64,000 bases of DNA from Epinephelus fuscoguttatus (taxonomy: Eukaryota > Chordata > Actinopteri > Perciformes > Serranidae), in assembly GCF_011397635.1 (NCBI RefSeq), contig NC_064759.1, positions 12,792,428 to 12,856,427 on the forward strand, given 5' to 3'. Made by a program: the position numbers and the translations under genes. The notes beneath the pieces are model-generated. The model worked only from the letters and a program-made list of their open reading frames with translations. It did not search any database and was not told the origin of the DNA. Below are positions 22,509 to 33,443 of the stretch, piece after piece. The stretch's first letter is position 1. Each line of letters starts with the position of its first letter.

Positions 22509-23995
22509 TGTCTGAGAGTAAACAAAGTTAATGACCTACTGTCAAGTGCCAAATCCCAAAAAGAGAGCGGGAGAGTGAACTTGATATTTAAGCGATTCCA
22601 AGCAACTGTCTTTTGGGCTGCAATCTGGAAGCAGTTTGTCTGAATGCTGCAGCTGTGTGTGTGTAAAAAAGCAGTGAAATGGCAGCACAATTACAGCCCT
22701 CACATTAGTTTCTTGCACAGCAACAAATCGTGCATTAAAAAGCTTGATATTTCAGCAGTACTCCTGATGATTCTCTGATTTGCGGCCTAGAAGAGATGAC
22801 TCCTCTGGGCTCCTTTCCTTGATCTCTTGCCGTTCTGCCCCTCTGAGTCTTCAGTTCCCCAGCACGACTTCAGCGAACAGCTCCCGTCGCCTGCCAAGCA
22901 TAAAAATGTACAAATTTCCATCCTGAGAACGGATTGGGCTGGAATGTTGTGATATGTGGATTGTGGTCACTCTGGCTCTTCAAAATGGTCAAACAGAATC
23001 ACAGAGTAGTTGAGGACAGTGAACTCAACATGTTATAGAGACACATGAAGTGGACAGTGAATGGAAACGATAAGAAGAAAAAATCAAAGATAGAGGGCCA
23101 GAGGAACAAGTTAGTTGTGTCAGTTATGTCATTTTGCAATATGTCCCTACTCTCCTGACATTCCCTTCATACTGACTCAATAAGCCCATTCACAGGACGA
23201 TGGGACTCAGATAATGCACACACACACACACACACATCATAACGGCTGTTTACACAGGCAACATACTCATGACTACCTGTCAGCGTCAGCTAAACCTGAA
23301 CCAAAAACTGGAAAAACTCACCTAACTGCAATCCACCCAGTAAAAACAATGTATTAAAGTGCCACATTAGTCTCTGTGCAGTGCGTATCGGTCTCACAGA
23401 GCCACAACTGAAATCTTGTAACAGTGGAAATGATCAGATAAGGTGGACAAAGATGGGAACAAAGTCACTTTGATTTACATACAGAGTTAGATAGCGTTAC
23501 TGATGGACAATGGCTCATGAGGGATATCCGAGGTCACAGCTGTACAAGACAGACACTGTCAGTAAGCCAGTGGAAACACCTTTGATTTTTAATCAGGTCA
23601 GAATTAGTATCTAATCATCTCTATTGACATCAAACACAAATAGGCTGTTGATTCACTGTACAAATCCAACAGGGCAACAGCATTTGATAAGCACTGCCTG
23701 CATGATTACATGAAGCTGTTTAGGTTCAGCATGTAACTTTGAGCAACAGCCTCTGAGGTGCTTTCCGTTGCAGGTGAGTCTGAGTGTCGGTTTACAGAAA
23801 CACCTGTTCTCCTAGGTCACAAAGCCTCCCATCTGGGTAACCTGGGTAACACTGCATGGTTTAATTTAAACGCCAACTGAACAGCAAGAAAGACCCAAAT
23901 GCACCCAGGCAACAGGCACAGAAATACACACGCTTACTTCCCCACATAATCAATAATTAACTTATTAATGACACACTCACACACATGTGCCTTAC

Positions 23996-24067
23996 CTTCT
24001 CCAGGAGTGACCTCTTTGCTTGTCCTAAACCACTGTGTTGTCATGTGTTCATAATGAAGGCAGCGCT
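23996..24067 (-). other. Candidate 5' non-coding exon of the IL16-like gene
   Basis: On the minus strand an acceptor-like CATTACAG at 24068 and a donor GAGAAG|GTAAGG at 23996 delimit 72 bases. The next acceptor downstream is the one at 22515, just before the start ATG. The exon need not be coding. This rests on splice-site pattern alone; a CT/GA microsatellite lies immediately upstream. Confidence 0.25.
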
Positions 24068-24092
24068 CTGTAATGACATCAGCTCCTAACTC

Positions 24093-24124
<32 letters not shown>

Positions 24125-24275
24125 GTCTTGTCTTTCCATCAGCTTTGCATGATGGAGTGTGTACAGTGACGCAAACCTGCCACACTGGTTTATCCTCTCG
24201 TCCTCTCTGTCTCTCTTCCTCTCTGTCTTTCTCTCTCTGTCTCTCTCTCTCTCTGTCTCTCTTTCTCTCTCCTCC
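24093..24275. repeat. CT-rich microsatellite pair
   Basis: (CT)n runs occupy about 24095-24123. A second degenerate CTCTCTGTCT block spans about 24200-24272. Minus-strand frames rich in Arg-Glu over this tract are repeat artefacts. Confidence 0.93.
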
Positions 24276-24949
24276 CCCTCCTATTGTTGTTTTCTCCCTC
24301 TTTTCCTCTTCTCACAGGGTAGCATTCCTGACTGCAGTTCAATGTGTCACCCACTAAACGGCTCAACAGGGAGTGCACATACACACATGCACACACACAC
24401 ATACGCTTACGTACACGCCCTGCTGACGCTTAAAACTTCAAAACTTCAAACTCCCTCTCACAACAGCATTTCATAGCTCAAGGGAGAGGAGATACAGTTT
24501 GGATAATTGTGTGAAATGCAACAAGAATGACATTTCCCAACACAGGCTTATAATATCACCCCACCTCAAGGCATCATCTGGGCTGAGCAGGTATCAAAAT
24601 ACATAATAACAGAGCACCTTTAATTAGGACCAGAGACCATAAAGCGCTCATGTGGACCCAGAAATACCAGCAGGGATTAATATTGTTAAAAGTGCACTTC
24701 TCATATGACATATGTTCAGCAAAACAAAACTACACTACAGATCAGGACTGTAATGTTAACTGAAGGACAAAAAGATCAGAGAAGAGGAAGTAGAGGAAGA
24801 TGAAGAAGAAGAAGAAGAAGAAGAAAGTATTGCTTGTGCTAAAATAGGATTCTGTAAAGTGGGAATATGAACAAACAGCCTTTGAATCGCAGATGTGCAA
24901 ACAGCAAACAGACATAGATATATAAAGTCAAATACACACCACTACTTAC

Positions 24950-25020
24950 AGTCTGGGTTGTTATGTCGAGGCTCATGTTCTTACAGCTGCTCTTTTACAT
25001 GCACCTGCTACTGTCTTCCG
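24950..25020 (-). other. Candidate first exon of the IL16-like gene (donor only)
   Basis: A consensus donor CAGACT|GTAAGT lies on the minus strand at 24950. The 5' extent is not defined. It is listed as an alternative to, or upstream partner of, the 23996-24067 exon. Confidence 0.18.
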
Positions 25021-25524
25021 TTGAGACAGAGGAAACTGTGGTTACTTCAGCATGCTACTGCGCCAAAAAGGGATGTCTTAATGTCTCTCTGTGCCTGTCA
25101 AAAGTCAGACTGAGTCAAAGGCATTGATCCTAACCCTAAGTCTGAGGAACCCAGTGATCCAATCAGTGATTAGCCATACAGACAAGAGGGGTGGTAGGTC
25201 GCATGGTATGCTCAGGACAGAGATAAGTCTGTGAGTAGGGGTAAATAGCTCCAGCACGACTCCACAGACACCCACCCTTGTTCCTGACAGAAGAATGGCG
25301 CTCAGTGTCTCTGCAGGATGGATGCAAATCACTGTGCGCACAGGCACACTGGTTCTGCATATTTCATCCCTGGGGTGTAGGACTCAATGGACCATGTGAG
25401 AGAGGGCAGTTTATGGTATTTAATCAGTAGATCGTGGGGTATAAATAGTCTATAATTCAGTTTCAAGTGACACAAAAAGAAACTGAGCAATTTAATGGTC
25501 TGCAGCTAATGGAAGGATTACTGA

Positions 25525-25810
25525 ATGGGCCTACTGAGCCCAAAGTGTGAGGTGGGCCCCCTGGTCCTCATGTGCAAAATGACACTCAAATCAACCTGTA
25601 CTGACCAGGAAGAAATTAAAAATGACCACAAAGAGATGCAAAGGAGCTGCAAAACCACATACAAACACATACCCAAAGAAACGGGACCACAAAGAGACAC
25701 AAAATAACCAGAAAAAGACACTAAATTACCTCAAAGAGACACAAATTGACAGCAGAGACACAAAACCACACAAAGATGCATTAAGATTACAAAAAGACAC
25801 AAAACAATGA
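25525..25810 (+). repeat. Tandem repeat of the CAAAGAGACACAAAAT type, second locus
   Basis: Units such as GACCACAAAGAGATGCAAAG and GACCACAAAGAGACACAAAA repeat with drift, as at 12180-12480. The block is preceded by GGGCCTACTGAGCCC.AAGTGTGAGG. A reversed version of that phrase precedes the trace at about 52810-52860, so the array and this flank travel together as one dispersed unit. Confidence 0.8.
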
Positions 25811-26044
25811 CACAAAATAGGCTGAACAACTATGAAGACTGTGGATATAAACAAAATAAACAGACTAATAAACAATAAAAATGAAATAAAATCAACAGTA
25901 CAATTGCCTGTAAACAGCCCCTGCTGCTGCTGTCTAAATGACTGGCCATTATTTTCTGTTTGTTGATTTGTTTGTTTGTTTGTTTTGTTGGTGTGTCGTT
26001 GTGAAGTCTCTTAACAGCAGCAGGTGGCAGAAGAGGCCAGAGAG

Positions 26045-26245
26045 ACGTCACAACCTGACGTCACGCCTGCCTCTATCGGTCACGTGACGATTGCGGAAGT
26101 CAACAAACCGGCCAGCGAGAGAGATGTTACAGCTTAAAGCACTTTACTTTTTGTACTTCCCTGTTTTCCGTCTTACGTTTTAACTTCATGACTTCAAAAC
26201 CGAGCACCTAAATGAAACCGTTCGCCTCTCAGAGGTCACGTGTCG
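26045..26245 (+). promoter_or_regulatory. c1orf43 promoter with CRE, E-box/CLEAR-like and ETS-like sites
   Basis: Within 270 bases upstream of the c1orf43 ATG there is a perfect palindromic CRE TGACGTCA at 26056-26063. It is followed by GTCACGTGAC at 26079-26088 (an E-box in the exact palindromic form bound by USF/TFEB-type bHLH factors), GCGGAAGT at 26093-26100 (ETS/GABP-like) and a second E-box, GTCACGTG, at 26235-26242. The local CpG density is high and there is no TATA box, as in many housekeeping promoters. The motifs are visible; factor binding is inferred. Confidence 0.65.
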
Positions 26246-26312
26246 GACGTACTTTAGGTCTTTTTAGCCAACGTTAACATTAGTTAGTTTAGTGAAAACG
26301 CACCGTTTGAAA

Positions 26313-27462
26313 ATGAGGAATGATTCTCTCCTGTCGAGCATTAACGTGGTGCTCGTTATGGCCTACGGGAGCCTGGTGAGTCTCTGTCACTTTGTATCTG
26401 TGTTATATCCAGTTTAAGATGCAGTGGTGGTATTTTATAACTGCTTTAGCGTAATTTTCACACTGCATGCAAAGTTATTGTCTCAAATAGTCAGACTGAC
26501 TGGCTGAATTCTTAATATTTAAATGTTGTCTTACATACAAGGTGCCAAATACCAAATCCTGTGCTTAATTGTTAAAATATACACACAAGCATATACGAGA
26601 TCATCACATTAGTGCAACATGGGTTTGCAGACATTTCTAAATCCAGGTGAGCATCACTATAATAAAGCTGCTGATCACCTGCAGTTAATACTGTTAACTA
26701 ACAGGTTAATATATATATATATACATATCTATATCTATATCTATATCTATATAATATGTATTGTTCATGATGTCTTGAATAAAAGCTCAGTTTAGTACAG
26801 GAATAGTAAATGGATGAGATGAAGCAGTCAGACATCATTTTGCCTTGTTTAAATGTAAGTTTTACTGTAGATTAAGTCAGACTTCACACCACATTATCTG
26901 TGTTTTATAGAAAGACATTGTGTTAATTTTATTACTTTTTTAAGTACAGTAAACAGGATGTCAGTGGATGATAAACAGAAGCAAAAAATAACACAAAATA
27001 AACAATAAATTAGTAAATATCTAAGTAACGAAATGAATAAATTAAAAATAGAGAAAATATCATATTGAAATTGCTACATACAATTTCACGTAAATTATGT
27101 TTTTGGGGATTTATCTATTTTTATTTCCATCCATCCATTTTCCATAACCACTTATCCTCTTGAGGGTCACAGGGGGGCTTGAGCCTATCCCAGCTGCCAC
27201 TGGGCGAGAGACAGGGTACACCCTGGACAGATCGCCAGACTATCACAGGGCTGACACATGCCACCATTCACACTCACATTCACACCTAAAAGTTTGGCAC
27301 CTTTGCTTGAAAAAAATTATGATAATAGTTATTAGTATACTCATTTTTTCATTCATTTTCCATAACCACTTATCCTGTTGGGGATCACGAGGGGGGCTGG
27401 AGCCTATCCCAGCTGACATTGGGCGAGAGGGCTGACACATAGAGGGCTGACAACCATTCACA

Positions 27463-27516
<54 letters not shown>

Positions 27517-29980
27517 CACACTTACAGACAATTTAGAGTCACCAATTAACTTGCATGTCTTTGGACTGTGGGAGGAAGCTGGAGTACCTGGAGAAAACCC
27601 ACGCTGACACAGGGAGAACATGCAGACTCTGCACAGAAGGGCTCCAGGAATCAGGAACCCTCTTGCTGTTAGGTGACAGTGCTAACTCTATTTTTATTTG
27701 TTTATCTTATTTATCGAACAGGGACAGTACACAGCTACTTAGCTGCACCAGAGTTAGCTATAAGCTCATTTTCATCTGTAGTCCCTGGGCAGGAAATGGA
27801 GGATAACGTCTCTGCTAAAAGACACTATAATATAAAAAACACAGTTATAAAATAGAACATATTCATGACACACAATGGCTTCAGCAATAACAATAGCAAG
27901 ACAACCCAACATCAAGTCATTGCAACAATAACAGCAACAACAGTACAACTACAACACTAAGACACCACAACAGCAACATTACAGTATAACAAGATTTCAT
28001 AATGTAAGATCGAGTGTTTGATTTCATGTGTGATGGGGACATGAGTTCATCTTAAATTTGAAACCAACAAAGCTGTTTTCTTTCTTATCTCACTTGGTGC
28101 TGAGTTTCAATAGTTTGTGGCTCTAAGAGAGAAAGACTGATCTACAAAACTCAATAGGTCTCTGCTGCATTGCACAGTCGCATCTGTTGGTCGTCCTAGA
28201 TGTCCTCCTGTTGTCTGAGCGCAGTTGTATGAATTTAAAGTTAAGAGTTAACTGCTGAAAATGTTTATCACTTGTGTTAGAGTTACTCTCATGACATTTT
28301 AGCTTCCCAGGATAAGATAAGGTTAAGCTAAAATAAATATATCACTCTCTGGGTTTCATATCTACATGAACAGATCTAAGATCTATTAGGTTAGTAACCT
28401 GATAATTATCTCTACATTCCTACTCATTTACTGTGTGTTTTCTTTTATTTATTTGTTCTGCTTATCAATTACTGGCATTTTGTCTACTACTCTTAAAATA
28501 GTAAAACAAACAAGCAAAAAAATTGATCCCTAAACTGACGTCTAGATTTTTTCTAGGTCTTTGTTTTGCTGTTCATCTTTGTCAAAAGACAAATTATGCG
28601 GTTTGCCATGAAGTCTCGAAGAGGACCACATGTTCCTCTCGGCCACAATGCTCCCAAGGTAACACACACAGACCATAATAACCAGAAGTGTGATGCTGTG
28701 TGGTGTTCTGCAGATTAACTATAGCTGGGTGTCTCTCGTGTGTGTCCTGTAGGAGCTGAGACAAGAAATTGAAGCCAAACTGAGCCAGGTTCAGAAAATC
28801 CACTTTGAGCCTCGTCTGCTGTCCCCAGACGATGACCGACTAAAGCACAGAGAACAGTCTGGTTAGAGAGACACAAAAAACAAATGTGTACACACATATA
28901 GTGCTGAAACAATCTACATGAGTACTTCTTATACAAGTGTACAGTAGATTCTGTGTGTGTTGCAGGTTCCAGTGACTACCTGTACAGGATGAGAGCACTG
29001 GATGCCATCAGAGACACAGGTTAGCTTTGCTGTCACTCATTTTAGTCACAGTTTAGTTTTGCTGCACTCACAGACTGTTACAATACCACCTGTACGTTCT
29101 GTCAACAGATCTGCCTTTCCGTGAACTGGGTGGCTCGTCCACTGCTGTGACGGGTAAAAGACTTCGGACGTGGCTACTGCGGCTACGAAACTCTGAGTGC
29201 ATGTTCCGAGATGGCCTGAGCTCGCTCATCGACACAGTGCTGGATGGGTACAACAAAGCACGCCATGGGGCTGAGGTCAGTGTCTCTGTGTGTGTTTGGG
29301 TATCAGAAATGTATCATCTCATCTTTTGTATAAATGAATAAGAAAATTTAGTCTAAAAAGGCGGATACAGTCATGTATATACTTTAAATTTGAAAAGAAT
29401 AACATCTGGAAAAGTCAAATTTGTATTATAACAGTAGATATGTTACGATAATGTAGTATCCTTATGATTAGCATGATTTCCATTTTTACCACAGAGCCTA
29501 TCTTTGTGTGTACTGTATATCGTGATTGCAGGAAGAGCTGACAAATGCACCGATGTCCTGTTTTTGTCTGCAGGCTTTTGGTGAAGCAGAGTTTTTGAAA
29601 TACCAGGAAGCTCTGACTGAACTGGCTTCTGTGTGAGTAAACACAACCTCTCCTCACAGTGCTCCCTCACAGCTTTCCGTTTCTGCTAATCCCACCATGG
29701 AATGTTAATCACACACTGCGAACAACCTGTTTCTCCCTTTTCTGCTTTCAGCGTCAAGTCTCACAGCAACAGCAGCAGCAGCAGCAGCACTACGAGCCAG
29801 TACCACCAGTCCGCAGCCAAAGACCTGACCAGCGCCACAGAGCCTGCTAGCTCCTCCTCCTCCCCCACCCAAACCACCTACCTCACATCTTCGATGCAAC
29901 AGCGCAGCAAGCGGCCCAGGAACTTCCTGGAGCTGAAGAACTTCAAAGACAACTACAACACTCTGGACAGCACGCTCTGA
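26313..29980 (+). CDS. c1orf43: C1orf43 (NICE-3) family single-pass membrane protein (7 coding exons, complete)
   Basis: Exons: 26313-26375, 28557-28658, 28753-28861, 28966-29019, 29109-29275, 29574-29632, 29752-29980 (TGA). They total 783 nt, 260 aa, all GT-AG with matching phases; human C1orf43 is about 253. An N-terminal membrane segment (about residues 10-30, INVVLVMAYGSLVFVLLFIF) is split by intron 1 and followed by KRQIMRFAMKSRRGPHVP, essentially unchanged from human. Other shared blocks are DYLYRM.ALDAIR, LIDT.LDGY..AR, KYQEAL.ELA, HQSAAKDL and the C-terminus FLELK.FKDNYNTL.STL. The protein is intracellular and membrane-anchored. Human work links it to phagocytosis and organelle (Golgi/mitochondrial) localisation, but its molecular activity is not known. 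The last exon has a serine run encoded by an AGC repeat. Intron 1 (2.2 kb) carries reversed dispersed repeats and a CA microsatellite. Confidence 0.97.
27120..27680 (-). repeat. Two reversed copies of a common fish dispersed repeat with embedded (AC)n
   Basis: The sequence CCATAACCACTTATCCT, followed by a G/A-rich run and GGAGCCTATCCCAGCTG, occurs twice, at about 27128-27210 and 27355-27420. It is in opposite orientation to the copy at 39750-40065. The second copy continues through a (AC)n run (about 27466-27512) into ACAATTTAGAGTCACCAATTA and CATGTCTTTGGACTGTGGGA, the far end of the same consensus. It lies in c1orf43 intron 1. Confidence 0.85.
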
Positions 29981-30377
29981 AAATCTGTGACGCCCGTCCA
30001 AAGGAAAGGTCAAAGACAAGGCAGAGCTGCCAGCAATGAAAGAAGTGCCTATGTATGGCGACGGGTCACTGTTGCCAGATAGTATAGAGTGAAATGATGA
30101 ACCCACTGCCTTCATATACTAACATGTATTGCCTGGTTTACAGTATAATGCATATCAGACTCAGTGCTCTTTATCTAAATGTAGCTTTGGCGTATGTCCA
30201 GTATTAATGCATGTACAAGTGCTTTACTACAGTGAGTGACTATAGTAAGTAGGGTTGATTTGACCAAAACACATCCAGAGCTATGAGGCTATGCAACAGC
30301 ATAAGACAATCAGTATTTATTGCACAATGTAAAGGCCTATGCAGACTTAAAATTAACCAACTGTATGTAAACAAGCT

Positions 30378-30383
30378 AATAAA
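30378..30383 (+). terminator. Proximal c1orf43 poly(A) signal
   Basis: A canonical AATAAA lies about 400 bases after the stop at 29980 and just before the mobile element at 30410. Confidence 0.5.
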
Positions 30384-30409
30384 ATAATGTTAGTAGAGAA
30401 AACCAGTGC

Positions 30410-31908
30410 TAAAGGGACAGTTCAACTCCAAGTTAAAAATACATACTGTATCTGTTACCTGTAGTGCTGTTTATCAGTCTAGATTGTTTTGTTGTGAGTT
30501 GCAGAGCGTTGGAGATTGGCTGTAGACATATCTGCCATCTCTCAAATATAATATATAACTGGATGGCACTCGGCTTGTGGTGCTCAAAGTGTCAAAAAAT
30601 GCATTTGTAGCCGTGGAGAACGTCAACAAGCCTTTTGTCCATGAGTAGATGAACGTTTCCTTCTGTGCTCTGATACAGTTGGTAGGTGTAGTTCAACTGA
30701 ATTGACACAAGGTCCCGCCGCCGGACGCAGACTGGCCAATCATAACGTAGCATCAGGCCAGCTCAGACCAGGGTCCGACAACAACACAGCTGTGCTCCAT
30801 TGACTCTAATGCAGTCGTTTCAGATTTCCTTCATTTTCAGGCTGGTTTTGTGGATTTGGAGCTAAATGTTGTGCCTGGGGCACGTCGTGTATTAATGATA
30901 CTCGTTACCTGGAGAGGTTGGAAAAAGATATACGTTTCTTCCCTGTTCCAAAACCAAAACCAAACCCTGAAAAGTGTAGGGTTAGCTAGCTAGCTACTGA
31001 AGATATAGCCTACTGAATGTATACACATGCTGCTTTTGCTTTTTAATGATTATAACAGTGAAACAAAGGCCGACCCTGCTGTACAGGAACCAGTGAAGGG
31101 AAGCAGGGAAACTTTGCTCATATTCAACCAGCTCTGTGTCATTGTATTGTGCACAGATGAATGTTGTTTGGCGGTGGAGGTCCAGGTGCTGGCAGCAGCA
31201 CGGGGGCTAGGCCAAACACGGTTCATCTGCACACACTGCGATGCCACACAGCTAGTTCAGTATCAGCAAAGTTTCCCTTATATTCATTGTCTTGTGTGGC
31301 GATCAGCAGTGATGTGGTGGTTCACTTTTACACTGTGATCTGTAGCCTATAGTTGGGCTTTAGCTTCTAACTATCTTTGTCTTTTTAACCTGTTGTTGCT
31401 GCTGAGTCAGTTTGACATCCTGGATATATCCTTCAAACACAGACTGTAGACCCCTCTGTCTGCTTCTCTCTGCAATCACTCTTTCCTTTCTCCAAAAACA
31501 TTATAACATTTCCTCAGGGAGTGCAGTTAGTTACAGTGTGGGCTCCATGCTTACTCTGTCAGCTTGTCGGACCATCACAAAGGGGCGGGGCTTAGTGAGA
31601 GGTCAAATAGAAAGAAAATAGTTCCTACATGAAACTGCTCACAACAAGGTCTGTAGATCATCTTCAGTTACCGGGTCATGATTTCTGGAAAGAGACATTG
31701 CTGTTGAGTTGTTCAAATGTATTTTTTGACACTTTTAGCACCACAAGCCGAGTGCCATTGACTTTTATTATAATGGAGAGAAGGCAGACATCTCTGCGGC
31801 TGATATCTTAAACACTCGGCAACTCACACCAAAACAATCTAGATTAATAAATAGCACGATAGGTAAGAGGAAAAAATTGATTTTGGGGTTAACTGTCCCA
31901 TTAATGGT
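30410..31908. mobile_element. 1.5-kb non-autonomous element with about 300-bp inverted ends (copy B)
   Basis: The left end begins AAAGGGACAGTTCAACTCC and the right end reads ATTTTGGGGTTAACTGTCCCA, its imperfect reverse complement. The inverted match continues inward for roughly 300 bases (CTAGATTGTTTTG.TGTGAGTTGC against its reverse). The ends match the foldback element at 14600-15314. The interior matches copy A (3785-4665). A TAA trinucleotide flanks both ends and may be a 3-bp target duplication, as in PIF/Harbinger-like elements. No transposase frame exists. It sits 400 bases after the c1orf43 stop. Confidence 0.85.
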
Positions 31909-32268
31909 TTCAAAATCATGTCACTTATGTTTACATGTCTCTGCTGTTCATTTGCTGCTGTGAATTTGACAGCCAGTTTATTTTTTAGCCTTAAATGTAT
32001 TTTACAGAAGCCATACTTGATTTTAATGAACTTTTGATGGATACGTGGTCTTTTGTTTTAATCAGTTCTCTCAGTGCAATGTAATTTAACAGTATTCCAG
32101 TACATTAATAGATTCTGAATGTTGCATCAGGGGAAGTCAGCTTCTTGTCTTTGTTAAAGCTAGACTGGCCCCCCGATGTTTTAACTGTGTGTTTAATTTG
32201 CTATTCAGGGCTGCCATCAGGTGAATAATTTTATTTTCTGTGATTCTTACTGTACAAGTTGCCTTCCA

Positions 32269-32274
32269 AATAAA
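32269..32274 (+). terminator. Distal candidate c1orf43 poly(A) signal
   Basis: AATAAA on the plus strand, 2.3 kb after the stop and 123 bases before the opposing tuft1 signal. If used, the c1orf43 3'UTR would include the whole element at 30410-31908. Confidence 0.35.
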
Positions 32275-32396
32275 ACAGTGACATAGGGTTGAAATGTTTT
32301 ATGTTGTGTATTATGTCCAGCAGAGGGCGCCCTCTGCATAGTAATGTACTTGGTTGCATCACTTGGTATCAGTAGGAAGTCAAAGGAAGCACTATA

Positions 32397-32402
32397 TTTA
32401 TT
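32397..32402 (-). terminator. tuft1 poly(A) signal
   Basis: The plus-strand TTTATT gives AATAAA on the minus strand, about 1.04 kb after the tuft1 stop. It converges with the c1orf43 3' end. Confidence 0.5.
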
Positions 32403-33443
32403 TTCAGTACTTTATTCTGAGAACCACAAACACAGATAATAGATTAGAGTGTACTTCATAAAAAAAACCTCCTCACACACAATCTGTCCGGAGGTTTCAC
32501 TTAATATAAATAAATACAAAGGAGTTGTTAGATGGAAATTAAAACATCAAATCACATTCATCAATATTATTTACAAGACAAGGTGACTTTTTACACTGGT
32601 GGGGAGCTGAAATGCTTTACAAGAGATCTGTAGAAATATGACACTTTTATGAAGCAGGAATGTTGTCAAATATCATCCTCAACACTGATGCCATTTTGTC
32701 CTCTGCTGCCTCACAGTTTCATAAAGTGCCGTATTGTTTTTATTAAAAACTTTTAGCTCTTTTCATCACAGGGCGTTGACCTCATTTAAGTTACAGTCGT
32801 TATTTTTACACGTTTAAAGCATCTTACATTCACTCGGCGGCGTGAACGGAGTCATGGATTAGTGACTATTGAGTACAGGGACACAGGATGTAGATCATCT
32901 GGTTACTGACTTCTACATGAAACTATTAGCTTAGTTAGCTATGTTTGCTACATCACCGTACAGTATATGGACTTTATAGTGTCACTTTGGCAAAATGTCT
33001 ACCGTCCTGCACTTTGCCCAACAGTTCTATTTTGATACAACGCCAAACTGTCACAAACTCAAAGGTTAAAAAAGTGATCAAAACAGGGCAGCGCAAAGAA
33101 ACACTCGCTTTCAGTATTACAAGTAAAACTTCAAATGCATGTCAGCCAAGTCAGTACGCTTTCATTTATCTACATTAAAGCTGACATACACACTCGTTCA
33201 TTTATGCACATGCACAGCAAGCCCCGACGCGTGCCGCCAAACACCACACAGTGTCCTTCAGGAGTGTTTGTGGTTGTAGTGGAAGTGTTGATGGAGTTGC
33301 AATACAGGAACTCCGACATCCCGACTGTTAGTGTGATCAGATGTGGTCGCAGAGCTGCAGTTTGGTTTCAGTCCGTGTTAAAAAGGTTTGGCGGTGCTGA
33401 GCCCTCCTCGACAATCGCTGTGTCTTTCTTCTGCACGGGCGCT

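Larger units (their letters stand above)
22509..26044. other. Intergenic region between divergent IL16-like and c1orf43 genes
   Basis: No coding exon is supported. It probably holds 5'UTR exons of the minus-strand IL16-like gene (candidates ending at 23996 and 24950), CT-rich microsatellites at 24093-24275 and a tandem repeat at 25560-25810. Other short simple repeats are (CA)n at 23218-23236 and (GAA)n at 24802-24826. Confidence 0.55.

Noticed and set aside
22478-22690. Overlapping frame upstream of the IL16-like ATG
   Set aside because: It is in another frame, has no initiation or donor context, and is interrupted by the acceptor-like TTTACTCTCAG before 22514.
29705-30115. 136-residue antisense frame over the last c1orf43 exon
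   Set aside because: Antisense of a well-supported coding exon; its Val/Ala-rich run is the reverse of the AGC serine repeat.
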